This document shows, piece by piece, positions 1-6,180 of a stretch of DNA of 7,381 nucleotides. The DNA comes from Flavobacteriaceae bacterium (GTDB taxonomy: Bacteria; Bacteroidota; Bacteroidia; Flavobacteriales; Flavobacteriaceae): assembly GCA_027068695.1 (NCBI GenBank), contig JAMOMG010000100.1, positions 1 through 7,381 on the forward strand, written 5' to 3'. Under the pieces are notes generated by a model. It had not been told where the DNA came from and ran no database searches. It worked only from the letters and a program-made list of their open reading frames with translations. The position numbers were made by a program, and so were the translations under genes. Numbering within the stretch: the stretch's first letter is position 1; each line of letters opens with the position of its first letter.

Positions 1-11
1 AAAAAACTAAA

Positions 12-371
12 TTAGATTTCTTCTCTATTAACCAAGTCAACTGAAAATGCAGGTAAACAAACTGCCAAATACTCACAGGCTTCATCAAAAGGATTTGAAT
101 ATCGAACTCTGGCTCCTTTTTCAATTTTAATAGATTGACCCGCTTCCAACACAATGGTATCTCCATCTACAATCAATTGTTTTTTTCCTTTAATTATATA
201 GGTATATTCATCAAAATCTGGAATTTGAAAAGGTTCACTCCATTTTGGCGGCGCTATCATATGAGCAATACTTAATTCACATTGATTACTCAACCCAAAG
301 TGTTCTTCTATCAATTTACCATCAGTAGTAGGAACTATAAATGGAGATTTTTGTACTTTATATTTTTTCAT
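12..371 (-). CDS. Small single-domain cupin protein, degenerate metal site
   Basis: A 119-residue protein that is essentially one cupin beta-barrel. The first cupin motif survives as the conserved Glu55 with Gly62 seven residues later (DEYTYIIKG). The second survives as Gly78, Gly86 and Asn93 (GQSIKI..G..VRYSN). The segment WSEPFQ (44-49), followed by PDFDEYT, and the C-terminal AVCLPAFS (103-110) recall a family of EutQ-like cupins, judged from memory. The His-x-His pair expected before Glu55 is absent (Gln49/Pro51 lie there), and the second-motif His is Val89, so a classical metal-binding oxygenase role is doubtful. The ATG at 371 is preferred. A longer frame opens at a TTG at 392, but that TTG lies inside a TAAATTTG promoter-like box (390-397). 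The gene diverges from the nuclease gene at 579. Its substrate is unknown, and nothing in the neighbourhood suggests one. Confidence 0.88.
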   Translation of the reverse strand: MKKYKVQKSPFIVPTTDGKLIEEHFGLSNQCELSIAHMIAPPKWSEPFQIPDFDEYTYIIKGKKQLIVDGDTIVLEAGQSIKIEKGARVRYSNPFDEACEYLAVCLPAFSVDLVNREEI

Positions 372-389
372 CTTAAAAAATTTAATTAC

Positions 390-397
390 CAAATTTA
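390..397 (-). promoter_or_regulatory. Candidate -7 promoter box of the cupin gene
   Basis: Read on the minus strand the sequence is TAAATTTG, an exact match to the Bacteroidota -7 consensus TAnnTTTG. It ends 18 nt before the ATG at 371, which would leave a short leader of about 10-15 nt. No TTG was found at the usual -33 distance, so the call rests on the -7 box and its position. Such a box arises often by chance in AT-rich DNA. Confidence 0.4.
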
Positions 398-444
398 ATT
401 AATAATTAGCTAACTATTTGTAATCAGTATAACTTATTCAATAA

Positions 445-462
445 TACTTTATAAATAAAGTA
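445..462. repeat. Perfect 8-bp inverted repeat in divergent promoter region
   Basis: TACTTTAT and ATAAAGTA flank a 2-bp AA centre, giving an 18-bp perfect dyad between the divergent cupin and nuclease genes. There is no T-run after either arm and a 2-nt loop is too tight for an RNA hairpin. If functional it is more likely a binding site for a dimeric regulator than a terminator. The 7-mer TACTTTA recurs at 545-551, inside the candidate promoter of the nuclease gene. The arms contain a single C:G pair each, so chance occurrence is possible. Confidence 0.4.
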
Positions 463-520
463 CAACTACAATATTTAGCAAAAATTTGGCATAAAATATT
501 AAACCTTAGTCATTATAAAA

Positions 521-552
521 TTGTAACTTTATATATACCAACCATACTTTAG
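521..552 (+). promoter_or_regulatory. Candidate promoter of the beta-CASP nuclease gene
   Basis: TTG at 521-523 and TACTTTAG at 545-552 are separated by 21 nt. They fit the Bacteroidota pattern TTG-N(about 19-23)-TAnnTTTG with one mismatch in the -7 box. Transcription would start near 556-560, leaving about 20 nt of leader. The leader holds an A-rich TTTAAAAC stretch before the ATG, typical of translation starts in this phylum. The call is by pattern only. Confidence 0.35.
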
Positions 553-578
553 TACTCATTAATTTAAAACTACTTAAG

Positions 579-1937
579 ATGAAACTAACATTTTTAGGAG
601 GTGCAGGAACAGTTACTGGTTCAAAAATTTTACTAGAGGTTAATTATAAAAAAATATTAATTGATTGCGGTTTATTTCAAGGTTTAAAAGAATTACGTAA
701 AAAAAATAGAGAAGAATTACCAATTGATTTAAATGAATTAGATTTAATTTTTCTAACACATGCACATTTAGATCACTCGGGATACTTACCTGTTCTTATA
801 AAAAATGGTTACAAAGGCAAAATTTATTGTACAAATGCAACCAGAGATTTAACAAAAGTTATATTACTTGATAGCGGTAAAATACAAGAAGAAGATGCAA
901 GAAGGGCTAACAAACACAACTACTCGAAACACAAAAAAGCCTTACCTCTGTACGATATCAATGATGCAAAAAATACCATTTCTCATTTTGAAACTTTTGA
1001 TATTGATAAGTGGCACACCATAGATGATTCAATTAAATTTAGATTTTTAAATAGTGGCCATATTTTAGGAAGTGCATTTATTCAACTAAATATTAATGGG
1101 AAAATAATTGTATTCTCAGGTGATATAGGCAGAACAAAACCTATTCTATTGAACAGGTACGAATATATAAATAAGGCAGATTATATAGTAATTGAATCTA
1201 CTTATGGAAACAGATTACATAAAAATTACGCTATAAAAGATAGACTACTCAAATATATTAAACATACATATTCAAAAGGAGGAACATTGATAGTTCCTAC
1301 ATTTTCAGTAGAAAGGGCACAAGAAATTATTTATTTATTAAGCATTTTAAAGCGAGAAAATCAATTACCAAATATTTCTATATATTTGGACAGTCCAATG
1401 GGTGTCAGCGCCACAGAAATATATTACAAATATATCAATGAGCACCATTTAACAGCTGATGATATTAAAAGTATGGAGTCTACCGTTGAATTAATTAGCG
1501 ATGTAAGTGCTTCAAAAGCTGTAGTTAATGATAATAGCCCTAAAATAGTTTTGGCGGGAAGTGGTATGATTACTGGAGGAAGGGTGTTACATTATTTAGA
1601 TAAACTTATTTCAGATAAAAAAAATAGTATCTTAATTGTTGGATTTCAAGCTGAAGGAACTCGAGGTAGAGCTTTACTATCTGGTGATACTGAAGTCAAA
1701 TTTTTTGGGAAATATCACAAAATAAATGCTGAAGTTTTTAAAATAAATGCTTTCTCAGGTCATGCAGATCAAAACGAATTATTAGATTGGCTACAACATT
1801 TTAAAACTCCTCCAATCCTTACAATTATAAATCATGGTGAGCCACATCAAAGTCAGGCTCTAAAAGTAAAAATTAAATCCAATTTAAAATGGAATTGTAC
1901 AGTTGCTAAAATAAATAAAGTGTATAATTTAGCTTAG
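579..1937 (+). CDS. Beta-CASP metallo-beta-lactamase-fold ribonuclease
   Basis: A 452-residue, probably cytoplasmic, zinc-dependent RNA-processing nuclease of the CPSF73/TTHA0252 type. The lactamase half begins at residue 1 (FLGGAGTVTGS, 5-15) and carries the HAHLDH zinc motif (His61, His63, Asp65, His66), His161 in GHILGS and Asp182 in SGDIGR. The beta-CASP insertion starts at motif A (Glu206 in ESTYG) and includes the VPTFSVERAQE helix (239-249). The C-terminal RMMBL part has GSGMITGGR (327-335), motif B His395 (FSGHAD) and motif C His419 (NHGE). All catalytic residues are present and the length is normal for the family, so it should be active. Motif C with both His residues argues for RNA rather than DNA substrates. 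The ATG at 579 gives the canonical beta-strand start. The natural substrate cannot be inferred from the sequence. The gene converges on the flavoprotein gene with one base between the stops. Confidence 0.95.
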   Translation: MKLTFLGGAGTVTGSKILLEVNYKKILIDCGLFQGLKELRKKNREELPIDLNELDLIFLTHAHLDHSGYLPVLIKNGYKGKIYCTNATRDLTKVILLDSGKIQEEDARRANKHNYSKHKKALPLYDINDAKNTISHFETFDIDKWHTIDDSIKFRFLNSGHILGSAFIQLNINGKIIVFSGDIGRTKPILLNRYEYINKADYIVIESTYGNRLHKNYAIKDRLLKYIKHTYSKGGTLIVPTFSVERAQEIIYLLSILKRENQLPNISIYLDSPMGVSATEIYYKYINEHHLTADDIKSMESTVELISDVSASKAVVNDNSPKIVLAGSGMITGGRVLHYLDKLISDKKNSILIVGFQAEGTRGRALLSGDTEVKFFGKYHKINAEVFKINAFSGHADQNELLDWLQHFKTPPILTIINHGEPHQSQALKVKIKSNLKWNCTVAKINKVYNLA

Positions 1938-1938
1938 T

Positions 1939-2586
1939 TTACATATTTTTCATCAGTTTTTTAACACTTTCAGGAATAGGTATTCCTTCTTTTAATTTTG
2001 AATCTGAAATTGGGTTTTGCATAATTGAAGTTATTGGAATTTCACCTGCCCAAATGGGTAAATTATAGTCTTCCTTTTCATCAGATGGAGGACCCTTTCT
2101 AATTTTGGCAGAAGCTTCCATAATTGGTATTTTTAAAATTTTGGTTGCTTTTAATTCTTTTTTGCTTGGCGAACGTACTTCTTCCCAACGATATGGAATT
2201 ATTTGATCTGAAATTAATTTAAGAGCCTTGTATCTCTCATTTTCATCTGTAACTATAGAGGCTTGACCAAAAATTGTAACAGATTGATAATTTAATGAAT
2301 GATGAAATGCTGAACGTGCTAAAACTATTCCATCAGTTTGTGTAATATTAATAGACATTGGTACCCCTTTTTCTAATTCAAGTAACATTCTACTAACTGT
2401 TGCACCATGAATATAAAGTTTATCATCATCTCTACCGTAAATTGTTGGAATTACTACAGGATAACCTTCATAAACAAAAGCTATCTGACAAACAAAATGA
2501 TTATCTAAAATTTTATAAATAGTTTCTTTATCGTAAAAACCACGTTTAGGAGACCTTTTTACTTTTGTTTTTTTTGTAACTTTCAT
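1939..2586 (-). CDS. PNPOx-like FMN-binding flavoprotein (NimA/COG3467 type)
   Basis: A 215-residue protein with the split-barrel flavin-binding fold of the pyridoxamine 5'-phosphate oxidase superfamily (Pyridox_ox_2 branch). The family pattern is clear: an N-terminal helix (YDKETIYKILD, 18-28), the strand pair with VVIPTIYGRDDDKLYIHG (44-61), then SRMLLEL (65-71), which in relatives contributes to the FMN phosphate site, and VTIFGQAS (103-110). PYRWEEVRSP (131-140) and the KAT..LKIPI stretch (147-155) resemble the C-terminal half of the same group. Members are flavin-dependent reductases or oxidases of mostly unknown substrate. A role in vitamin B6 synthesis cannot be assumed. The N-terminus is Lys/Arg rich (residues 2-15). 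The ATG lies one base after the stop of the upstream lipoprotein gene, with TTAATTAAA as an A-rich initiation region, so translation is probably coupled to that gene. It looks like the last gene of the three-gene minus-strand operon. Confidence 0.9.
   Translation of the reverse strand: MKVTKKTKVKRSPKRGFYDKETIYKILDNHFVCQIAFVYEGYPVVIPTIYGRDDDKLYIHGATVSRMLLELEKGVPMSINITQTDGIVLARSAFHHSLNYQSVTIFGQASIVTDENERYKALKLISDQIIPYRWEEVRSPSKKELKATKILKIPIMEASAKIRKGPPSDEKEDYNLPIWAGEIPITSIMQNPISDSKLKEGIPIPESVKKLMKNM
1972..1987 (+). terminator. Weak candidate terminator hairpin inside the opposing gene
   Basis: AGGAATA and TATTCCT flank GG, followed on the plus strand by the T-rich TCTTTTAATTTT. It lies 35 nt beyond the stop of the beta-CASP nuclease gene, inside the 3' coding end of the flavoprotein gene, where it encodes the GIPIPE region. 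The stem is short with only two G:C pairs, and the T-run is interrupted. It may be a coding coincidence. It is listed because the convergent genes leave no other room for a nuclease-gene terminator. Confidence 0.2.
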
Positions 2587-2587
2587 T

Positions 2588-3160
2588 TTAATTAAACCAG
2601 ATAGTAAAATATTTTATCTTTGCCATATCTGGAATTTGATTAATAGTAACTTGCTCTCTACTAAAACTATTTAACCCTAATTCTTTTTTATCAATTGCAA
2701 CAGTAGCATTAAGTTCATCTATAAACAACATAGCAGATGTTAAAGTTGTCTCTACGTTATTTATAATATAATTCTCATTTATATCTTTAAAAGTAGATTT
2801 AAGAGAAATTCCTTTATCTGTTTTATAATTCGAATCAAAAATTTCAATACTTTTAATTTTTGACAATGAATCACTTTGATTAGAAGGTGTTATTTGTAAT
2901 AATTTTTTTCCTTTTTTAGAATAAACAATATACTCATCATCACCCATAGAAAATAACTTTTTATCTACACGCAACGTATCTAAAGATAGGTTTGAAACAA
3001 TTGAATCTTTACTAAAAATTGCATTTAATTCCTGTACCTTAGTCTCTTTATTTAAAAGACCTACTCTTCCTTTTTCTACTAAATATTGATTCTGTTTTGT
3101 ACACTGAAAAAATAAAAAAGAGATTAAAAATATGTATGGAAGTTTTTTAATAATTAACAT
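2588..3160 (-). CDS. Small lipoprotein of unknown function
   Basis: A 190-residue protein I do not recognise as a named family. The N-terminus is a lipoprotein signal: two lysines (5-6), a hydrophobic stretch (7-18) and Cys20 in a lipobox-like FFQC, with Thr-Lys-Gln following. It should be lipid-anchored on the inner or outer membrane. The mature part is hydrophilic and rich in Ser, Lys, Asp, Ile and Asn, with repeated short beta-like segments (YIVYSKKGKKLLQI, 78-91; IKSIEIFDS, 102-110) and no further membrane segment. No catalytic motif or cysteine pair is visible; Cys20 is the only cysteine. The gene starts at an ATG 68 nt after the ATPase stop and ends one base before the flavoprotein start, so it is very probably co-transcribed with both. 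No promoter or terminator was seen in the 68-nt gap. The gap's only dyad is a 6-bp all-A/T repeat. Confidence 0.82.
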   Translation of the reverse strand: MLIIKKLPYIFLISFLFFQCTKQNQYLVEKGRVGLLNKETKVQELNAIFSKDSIVSNLSLDTLRVDKKLFSMGDDEYIVYSKKGKKLLQITPSNQSDSLSKIKSIEIFDSNYKTDKGISLKSTFKDINENYIINNVETTLTSAMLFIDELNATVAIDKKELGLNSFSREQVTINQIPDMAKIKYFTIWFN

Positions 3161-3228
3161 AGAAATTTGATTTACATTGTAGCTTTATTTTTAACGTATT
3201 TATTGCCTTTTTATTTAAAAAAACAAAA

Positions 3229-4743
3229 TTATAATACTCTTTTTAATATTCCCAGTACGCCTCTAATAAATGTTGCACTAGTTACAACTTTTAAAATAGG
3301 GTTCATTCTAGTACTCTTTCTTGAAGCACTTTTTCTTCTAGTTCTATATGCTTCCTTTTTTTTGTTTTCAACTTCTTCTTTTTCATTTATTCTTTCAATT
3401 TTTTTGCTCAATATTTCAAAAGCACTATTTCTATCAATAGTTTCATTGTACTTATAATACAACCTAGATTCCTCAATAAGTTGTTTTAACTCACTTTTAG
3501 TTAAAATATCCATTCTACTCATAGGTGCTCTCATCATTGTTGCTGCCAATGGTGTAGGACGCCCTTTTTCATTTAGAACAGATATAAAAGCTTCTCCAAT
3601 CCCAAGTTGTGTCAAGGTTTCATCAACATCATAATATTTAGAATCAGGATAATTTTCTGCAGCTAATTTAATTGCTTTTCTATCTTTTGCCGTAAAAGCT
3701 CTCAATGCATGTTGAATTTTTAATCCAAGTTGAGCCAGTACATCTTCGGGTATATCTTTCGGGTTTTGGGTTACAAAAAATATACCTATTCCTTTAGACC
3801 TAATTAACTTAACAATACTCTCTATTTCTGAGAGTAGTGCTTTTGAAGCTTCTTTAAAAATTAAATGTGCTTCATCTATAAAAATAACCAACTCAGGCTT
3901 TCCACTATCTCCTTGTTCAGGAAATGTTGAATATACTTCAGCTAGTAACTGCAACATAAACGTTGAAAAAAGTTTTGGTTTATTTTGAATATCTGTCAAT
4001 CTTAAAATTGAAATATAGCCATTCCCTTTACTATCTTTTCTCACCAAATCTTTCACATCAAAAGAGCGTTCTCCAAAAAACAAATCACCTCCTTGCTGAT
4101 CTATCTCAACAATTTTCCTCAAAATTGCACCTGTACTTGCAGTTGATATTCTACCATACTCAGCTTGAATTTCTTCTTTTCCTTCATTAGTAGCAAATTG
4201 CAGTACTTTTCTAAAATCTTTTATATCTAATAATGGTAATTTATTATCATCACAATATTTAAAAATAATAGATACTATACCACTTTGAGCTTCAGACAAA
4301 TCTAAAATTCTTGAAAGCAACACCGGTCCAAATTCAGAAACTGTAGCACGTAATCTAACTCCATCTTGAGCTGAAATAGTTAACGGTTCTACAGGGAATT
4401 TCTTCCCTTTAAAAGGCAAGCCAATTGCAGCCATTCTTTCATCAATTTTAGGATGTCCTGGACTTGGTTGAGCTAATCCACTCAAATCACCTTTGATATC
4501 CATCAATAATACAGGAATTCCTTTTTCAGAAAGATTTTCAGCCATTACCTGCAAAGATTTTGTTTTACCTGTACCCGTAGCTCCAGATATTAAACCATGC
4601 CTATTCAATGTTTTTAAAGGTACTTTGACAAAAGCATCTTTCATTGTTTCACCATCCAACATCGCTGAACCAAAGATAATAGCATCACCTTTTGTTTTGT
4701 ACCCCTCGGTTATTTCATTAAAAAAATCTTCTTTTCTACCCAT
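3229..4743 (-). CDS. HerA-like DUF853 (YjgR-type) P-loop ATPase
   Basis: A 504-residue cytoplasmic ATPase of the FtsK/HerA superfamily, DUF853 branch. Walker A is GATGTGKT (54-61), preceded by the family-typical NRHGLISG (47-54). Walker B is VIFIDEAH (286-293) with Asp290 and catalytic Glu291. A polar sensor-like segment FFVTQNPKDIP (322-332) follows, and HALRAFTAKDR (345-355) contains Arg348 as a possible arginine finger. MDIKGDLSG (81-89) is also characteristic. Residues 440-480 are densely charged, forming a probable coiled coil and basic linker (KKKEAYRTRRKS). The C-terminus ends with IRGVLGIL (493-500), a sequence I recall as common at the end of this family. Homologues are hexameric motor ATPases, but their cellular task is not established; helicase activity is an annotation by similarity. 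Length is normal. The ATG at 4743 is well placed. It is the first gene of a probable operon and diverges from queE. Confidence 0.94.
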   Translation of the reverse strand: MGRKEDFFNEITEGYKTKGDAIIFGSAMLDGETMKDAFVKVPLKTLNRHGLISGATGTGKTKSLQVMAENLSEKGIPVLLMDIKGDLSGLAQPSPGHPKIDERMAAIGLPFKGKKFPVEPLTISAQDGVRLRATVSEFGPVLLSRILDLSEAQSGIVSIIFKYCDDNKLPLLDIKDFRKVLQFATNEGKEEIQAEYGRISTASTGAILRKIVEIDQQGGDLFFGERSFDVKDLVRKDSKGNGYISILRLTDIQNKPKLFSTFMLQLLAEVYSTFPEQGDSGKPELVIFIDEAHLIFKEASKALLSEIESIVKLIRSKGIGIFFVTQNPKDIPEDVLAQLGLKIQHALRAFTAKDRKAIKLAAENYPDSKYYDVDETLTQLGIGEAFISVLNEKGRPTPLAATMMRAPMSRMDILTKSELKQLIEESRLYYKYNETIDRNSAFEILSKKIERINEKEEVENKKKEAYRTRRKSASRKSTRMNPILKVVTSATFIRGVLGILKRVL

Positions 4744-4842
4744 ATCAAGAAATGTATTATTTGTTAAAAATAAGACTTAAAAACCAAATTAAAAATTTCA
4801 ACATAAATTTTATTGAATTTATTTATTCTTGGTTCTTATGAG

Positions 4843-4850
4843 TATATTTG
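4843..4850 (+). promoter_or_regulatory. Candidate -7 promoter box of queE
   Basis: TATATTTG matches TAnnTTTG exactly and is followed by CAGAATG, so only four bases separate it from the ATG at 4855. Transcription from this box would begin at or within a few bases of that ATG. A TTG lies at 4813-4815, but the 27-nt spacing is longer than usual. Another TTG at 4829-4831 is too close. The box also makes translation from the more upstream in-frame TTG at 4813 unlikely. Confidence 0.45.
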
Positions 4851-4854
4851 CAGA

Positions 4855-5487
4855 ATGATTGACAAACACACACAACAGCTTATTGACAGAGGTGAAATGT
4901 TACCTTTAATGGAAGAATTTTACACCATTCAAGGTGAAGGATTTCATTCGGGAAAAGCAGCCTATTTTATTAGAATAGGAGGCTGTGATGTAGGTTGCCA
5001 TTGGTGTGACGTTAAAGAAAGTTGGGATGCAAACTTACATCCTCCCACTAAAACCAATTTAATTATTAATAACGTAACAAACCATGCAAATACAGTAGTT
5101 GTTACTGGAGGAGAACCTTTAATGTGGAACTTAAATTACTTAACAGAGAAATTACAAAATAACAACATTAAAACACATATTGAAACTTCCGGATCTTATA
5201 AATTATCTGGTACTTGGGATTGGATTTGTCTATCTCCAAAAAAAATGAAGTTACCTCTAAAAGAAATTTATAAAAAAACTGATGAGCTAAAAATTATTGT
5301 AGTAAACAAGCAAGATTTTAAGTTTGCTGAAGAACAAGCTAGTAAAGTTTCAAAAAACTGTAAACTATTCCTACAACCCGAATGGAGTAAAAGAAAACAA
5401 ATAACTCCTCTGATTATTGATTATATAATGAAAAATCCCCAATGGAAAATATCATTACAAATACATAAATACTTAAATATACCTTAA
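4855..5487 (+). CDS. queE: 7-carboxy-7-deazaguanine synthase (radical SAM)
   Basis: A 210-residue radical S-adenosylmethionine enzyme that converts 6-carboxy-5,6,7,8-tetrahydropterin to 7-carboxy-7-deazaguanine, the ring-contraction step on the way to preQ0 and tRNA queuosine. The [4Fe-4S] cluster motif is CDVGCHWC (Cys44, Cys48, Cys51; C-x3-C-x2-C). Upstream is the QueE signature FYTIQGEG (22-29) with AAYFIRIGG (35-43), then the SAM-binding GGEP (85-88), HIETSG (108-113) and the terminal LQIHKYLNIP. Length and ends match Bacteroidota QueE. The ATG at 4855 is chosen because the preceding promoter-like box excludes the longer frame. A downstream ATG at 4897, preceded by AGAGGTGAA, is an alternative that would remove 14 residues. 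No other queuosine gene lies in the window. It diverges from the ATPase gene across a 111-nt gap and overlaps the cmk stop by four bases. Confidence 0.96.
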   Translation: MIDKHTQQLIDRGEMLPLMEEFYTIQGEGFHSGKAAYFIRIGGCDVGCHWCDVKESWDANLHPPTKTNLIINNVTNHANTVVVTGGEPLMWNLNYLTEKLQNNNIKTHIETSGSYKLSGTWDWICLSPKKMKLPLKEIYKKTDELKIIVVNKQDFKFAEEQASKVSKNCKLFLQPEWSKRKQITPLIIDYIMKNPQWKISLQIHKYLNIP

Positions 5488-6176
5488 ATATTTTTTAAAG
5501 TTTTAATCGTAATCCCATAAATTTTATCAAATTGTTCTTCTAAAGTCATTTCAGAATTGTCAATTTCAATAGCATCGTTGGCTACAATTAAAGGAGAATC
5601 TTTTCTGGTAGAATCTATATGATCTCTATATTCAACATTCTTTAAAATTTCATCAAAAGTAACATCGTCACCTTTTTGAATTAATTCCTTAAATCTTCGT
5701 TGGGCTCGTTTTTCAGCAGAAGCTGTTATAAAAAATTTTAATTCTGCATTAGGAAAAACAACGGTTCCAATATCTCTACCGTCCATAACAACACCCTTAT
5801 TTTTACCTAGTTTCTGCTGCTGTTTAACTAATTTTCTTCTAACTTCTGAAACTTCTGAAACTTTACTAACAAATTTTGATACTTCTAAACCTCTAATTTC
5901 ATTTTCAACATTTTTATCATTTAAATAAATTTCTGCGTAGCCCAACGATGCATTGAACTTAAACTGTAAGTCAATTTTATCTAAAGCTGAAATTAATTTA
6001 TCTCTATCAAAAAACCCTTCCGAAATAAAATTATGCTGCATAGCATATAAAGTAACCGCTCGGTACATAGCACCAGAGTCTACATAAACATATTTAAGCT
6101 CTTTTGCCAATTGTTTAGCAATTGTACTTTTTCCTGTTGAAGAAAATCCGTCTATAGCAATTGTAATATTTTTCAA
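5484..6176 (-). CDS. cmk: Cytidylate kinase, apparent TTG start
   Basis: A 230-residue cytosolic enzyme that phosphorylates CMP and dCMP with ATP. The P-loop is GFSSTGKST (10-18). DSGAMYRAVT (33-42) is the nucleotide-binding segment typical of Cmk, and the conserved MDGRDIGTVVFP follows at 131-142. The lid with catalytic arginines is RRFKEL (160-165) to RDHIDSTRKDSPL (184-196), with Arg184, Asp188 and Arg191 in place. Length is normal. The frame has no ATG or GTG before the essential ITIAIDG strand. An in-frame TAA lies 12 nt upstream of the TTG at 6176, so TTG (or, less likely, ATT at 6185) must initiate. The gene begins four bases after the porQ stop, so it is expected to be translated from a porQ-cmk transcript. 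No separate promoter box was seen in front of it. I recall the porQ-cmk pairing from other Bacteroidota. Confidence 0.96.
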   Translation of the reverse strand: MKNITIAIDGFSSTGKSTIAKQLAKELKYVYVDSGAMYRAVTLYAMQHNFISEGFFDRDKLISALDKIDLQFKFNASLGYAEIYLNDKNVENEIRGLEVSKFVSKVSEVSEVRRKLVKQQQKLGKNKGVVMDGRDIGTVVFPNAELKFFITASAEKRAQRRFKELIQKGDDVTFDEILKNVEYRDHIDSTRKDSPLIVANDAIEIDNSEMTLEEQFDKIYGITIKTLKNI

Positions 6177-6180
6177 ATTG

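Noticed and set aside
372..392. Longer cupin N-terminus starting at TTG 392.
   Set aside because: The TTG falls inside the TAAATTTG box, and the ATG at 371 gives the normal domain start.
1905..1933. GCTAAA/TTTAGC hairpin at the end of the nuclease gene.
   Set aside because: Only six pairs with a 17-nt loop and no clean T-run afterwards, so it is unlikely to terminate transcription.
3161..3228. Possible terminator between the ATPase and lipoprotein genes (TTTTTA-TT-TAAAAA).
   Set aside because: The stem is entirely A/T and short, as expected by chance in this base composition.
3167..3457. Plus-strand open frame encoding a hydrophobic, Leu/Phe-rich protein.
   Set aside because: It mostly lies antisense to the ATPase C-terminus. 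Its hydrophobicity comes from reading the Lys/Glu-rich minus-strand codons in reverse.
3963..4190. Plus-strand open frame of 75 codons.
   Set aside because: Fully antisense within the ATPase gene, with no recognisable domain or initiation signal.
3229..4743. HerA-like ATPase as part of an antiviral defence module (HerA-NurA or HerA-SIR2 type).
   Set aside because: The protein is of the core DUF853/YjgR branch. No nuclease or SIR2 partner is adjacent, and the neighbours are a lipoprotein and a flavoprotein, so nothing supports defence.
4493..4780. Plus-strand open frame over the 5' end of the ATPase gene.
   Set aside because: Antisense to the Walker A region of a clearly real gene; no family resemblance.
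4813..4854. Longer QueE N-terminus starting at TTG 4813.
   Set aside because: It would place the promoter-like box inside the coding region and add 14 residues not expected for QueE.
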